DNA of 64,000 bases from JALYUM01 sp036688685 (lineage in GTDB: Bacteria > Pseudomonadota > Gammaproteobacteria > Burkholderiales > Burkholderiaceae_D). This document shows, piece by piece, positions 63,238 to 64,000 of the stretch (positions are counted from its first letter, which is position 1; the number at the start of each line of letters is the position of its first letter). Made by a program: the position numbers and the translations under genes. The stretch covers positions 62,001 through 126,000 of the forward strand of contig NZ_JAQQPS010000017.1 in assembly GCF_036688685.1 (NCBI RefSeq), in the 5' to 3' direction. The notes below the pieces were generated by a model, which had not been told where the DNA came from, did no database searches, and saw nothing but the letters and a program-made list of their open reading frames with translations.

Positions 63238-64000
63238 ATGGATATGAAGTCACCCGGCACCGGGCCCGCCCGTGTCGCCATCCCGGAAACCGATCAATAC
63301 CTTAACCGCGAACTGTCCCTGCTGGAATTCAATTTGCGCGTGCTGGCCCAGGCCGAGGATGTCACTTTGCCGCTGCTTGAGCGCCTGCGTTTTCTGTGCA
63401 TTGTCAGCAGCAATATCGACGAATTTTTCGAGGTGCGCGTGGCCAGCCTGCTGGCGCAGCACAAGATCGACAGCGCGCACGGCGATTTGTCGGGCGTGTT
63501 TGCGGCGACGCTGGAGCACGTCAGCAACGAAGCGCGCCGCCTGATCGCGCGCCAGTACGCACTGCTTAATGACCAGATCCTGCCGCAGCTGGCCGAGAAG
63601 CAGATTTTCCTGCTGCGCCGCAGCGACCGCAATCCGGCCCAGAAGGCGTGGGTCAAGCGTTACTTCGACGAGCAGGTCCGTCCGCTGCTCACGCCGGTCG
63701 GGCTTGACCCGGCCCACCCGTTCCCGCGCGTGATCAACAAGAGCCTGAATTTCATCGTCGAGCTGGCGGGCAAGGATGCGTTCGGGCGCGGCAGCGGGAT
63801 TGCCATCATGAAGGCGCCGCGCGTCTTGCCGCGCGTAATACGCCTGCCGGACGAATTGTCCGACCAGAAGGGGGCCTCGTATTGCTTGCTGTCGTCGGTG
63901 ATCCAGTCGCACATCGCCGACCTGTTCACGGGGCGCGAAGTGCTGTCGTATTCGCAGTTCCGCGTGACGCGCAACAGCGACCTCTGGGTCGACGAGGACG
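63238..64000 (+). CDS. ppk: Polyphosphate kinase 1, N-terminal part
   Basis: The first 254 codons of PPK1; the gene runs off the right edge. PPK1 polymerises the gamma-phosphate of ATP into polyphosphate. The N-terminal domain signature YLNRELSLLEFNLRVLAQAE is present (the usual Trp of ELSWLEFN is Leu here), followed by LLERLRFLCIVSSNIDEFFE, VRVASL, VRPLLTPVGLDPAHPFP and the helical head domain. AGGA lies nine bases before the ATG at 63238; a second in-frame ATG is two codons later. The catalytic His residues are beyond the window. Confidence 0.95.
   Translation, partial: MDMKSPGTGPARVAIPETDQYLNRELSLLEFNLRVLAQAEDVTLPLLERLRFLCIVSSNIDEFFEVRVASLLAQHKIDSAHGDLSGVFAATLEHVSNEARRLIARQYALLNDQILPQLAEKQIFLLRRSDRNPAQKAWVKRYFDEQVRPLLTPVGLDPAHPFPRVINKSLNFIVELAGKDAFGRGSGIAIMKAPRVLPRVIRLPDELSDQKGASYCLLSSVIQSHIADLFTGREVLSYSQFRVTRNSDLWVDED

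Noticed and set aside
1..64000. CRISPR arrays, insertion sequences, prophage or integrase genes
   Set aside because: None were recognised; the only dispersed repeat is the REP-type palindrome, and no transposase-like protein is encoded.

Overview
The window is a high-GC chromosomal segment of a Gram-negative betaproteobacterium, most likely an Oxalobacteraceae member (Massilia/Duganella/Telluria/Janthinobacterium group). This inference rests on the gene order glnE | yhdP - nit - tldD, the rimP-nusA-infB-rbfA-truB block, three large TonB-dependent receptors, PEP-CTERM/HAF-repeat proteins, a DUF3562 protein and several PAS/GGDEF/EAL sensors. No phage, insertion sequence, CRISPR array, tRNA or rRNA was seen. 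Most of the window is core genome with a few accessory patches.

Layout. 1-6.8 kb: the start of glnE (minus), then yhdP, a nitrilase-family amidase and tldD (plus). 7-22.6 kb: an uptake-flavoured region. It has three TonB-dependent receptors on the minus strand, a DAHP synthase gene (aroG type) behind what looks like a complete Phe/Tyr attenuator, an aspartyl/asparaginyl beta-hydroxylase-like protein, and an oligopeptide-type ABC transporter (two permeases and a double ATPase, with no binding protein nearby). 22.6-27.7 kb: a DedA-rhodanese fusion, glucokinase, scpB and an rluB-like pseudouridine synthase with long disordered tails.

27.8-36.7 kb: the translation/transcription operon rimP-nusA-infB-rbfA-truB, preceded by a strong promoter and a premature terminator in the leader, then typA/bipA. 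36.8-39.5 kb: a small secreted protein and two HAF-repeat proteins, one cut by an in-frame TGA. 39.7-49.3 kb: an MsbA-type ABC exporter, dusA, a chemoreceptor, a soluble TonB-C protein, a PRISE-like SDR, a putative glycosidase lipoprotein and a YXWGXW-type small exported protein.

49.4-64 kb: signalling and polyphosphate. Here are two diguanylate cyclase/phosphodiesterase proteins, an RsbQ-like hydrolase in an operon with a PAS hybrid histidine kinase, small DUF3562 and Lys/Ala-rich proteins, and sixA with a CYTH-CHAD triphosphatase divergent from ppx. A bestrophin-like channel follows, and at the edge is ppk behind a candidate PhoB box placed 10 bp before a -10 element.

Three copies of a REP-type palindromic repeat lie after tldD, rluB and infB. 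The strongest non-coding signals are the aroG attenuator, the rimP leader terminator and the ppk Pho box.
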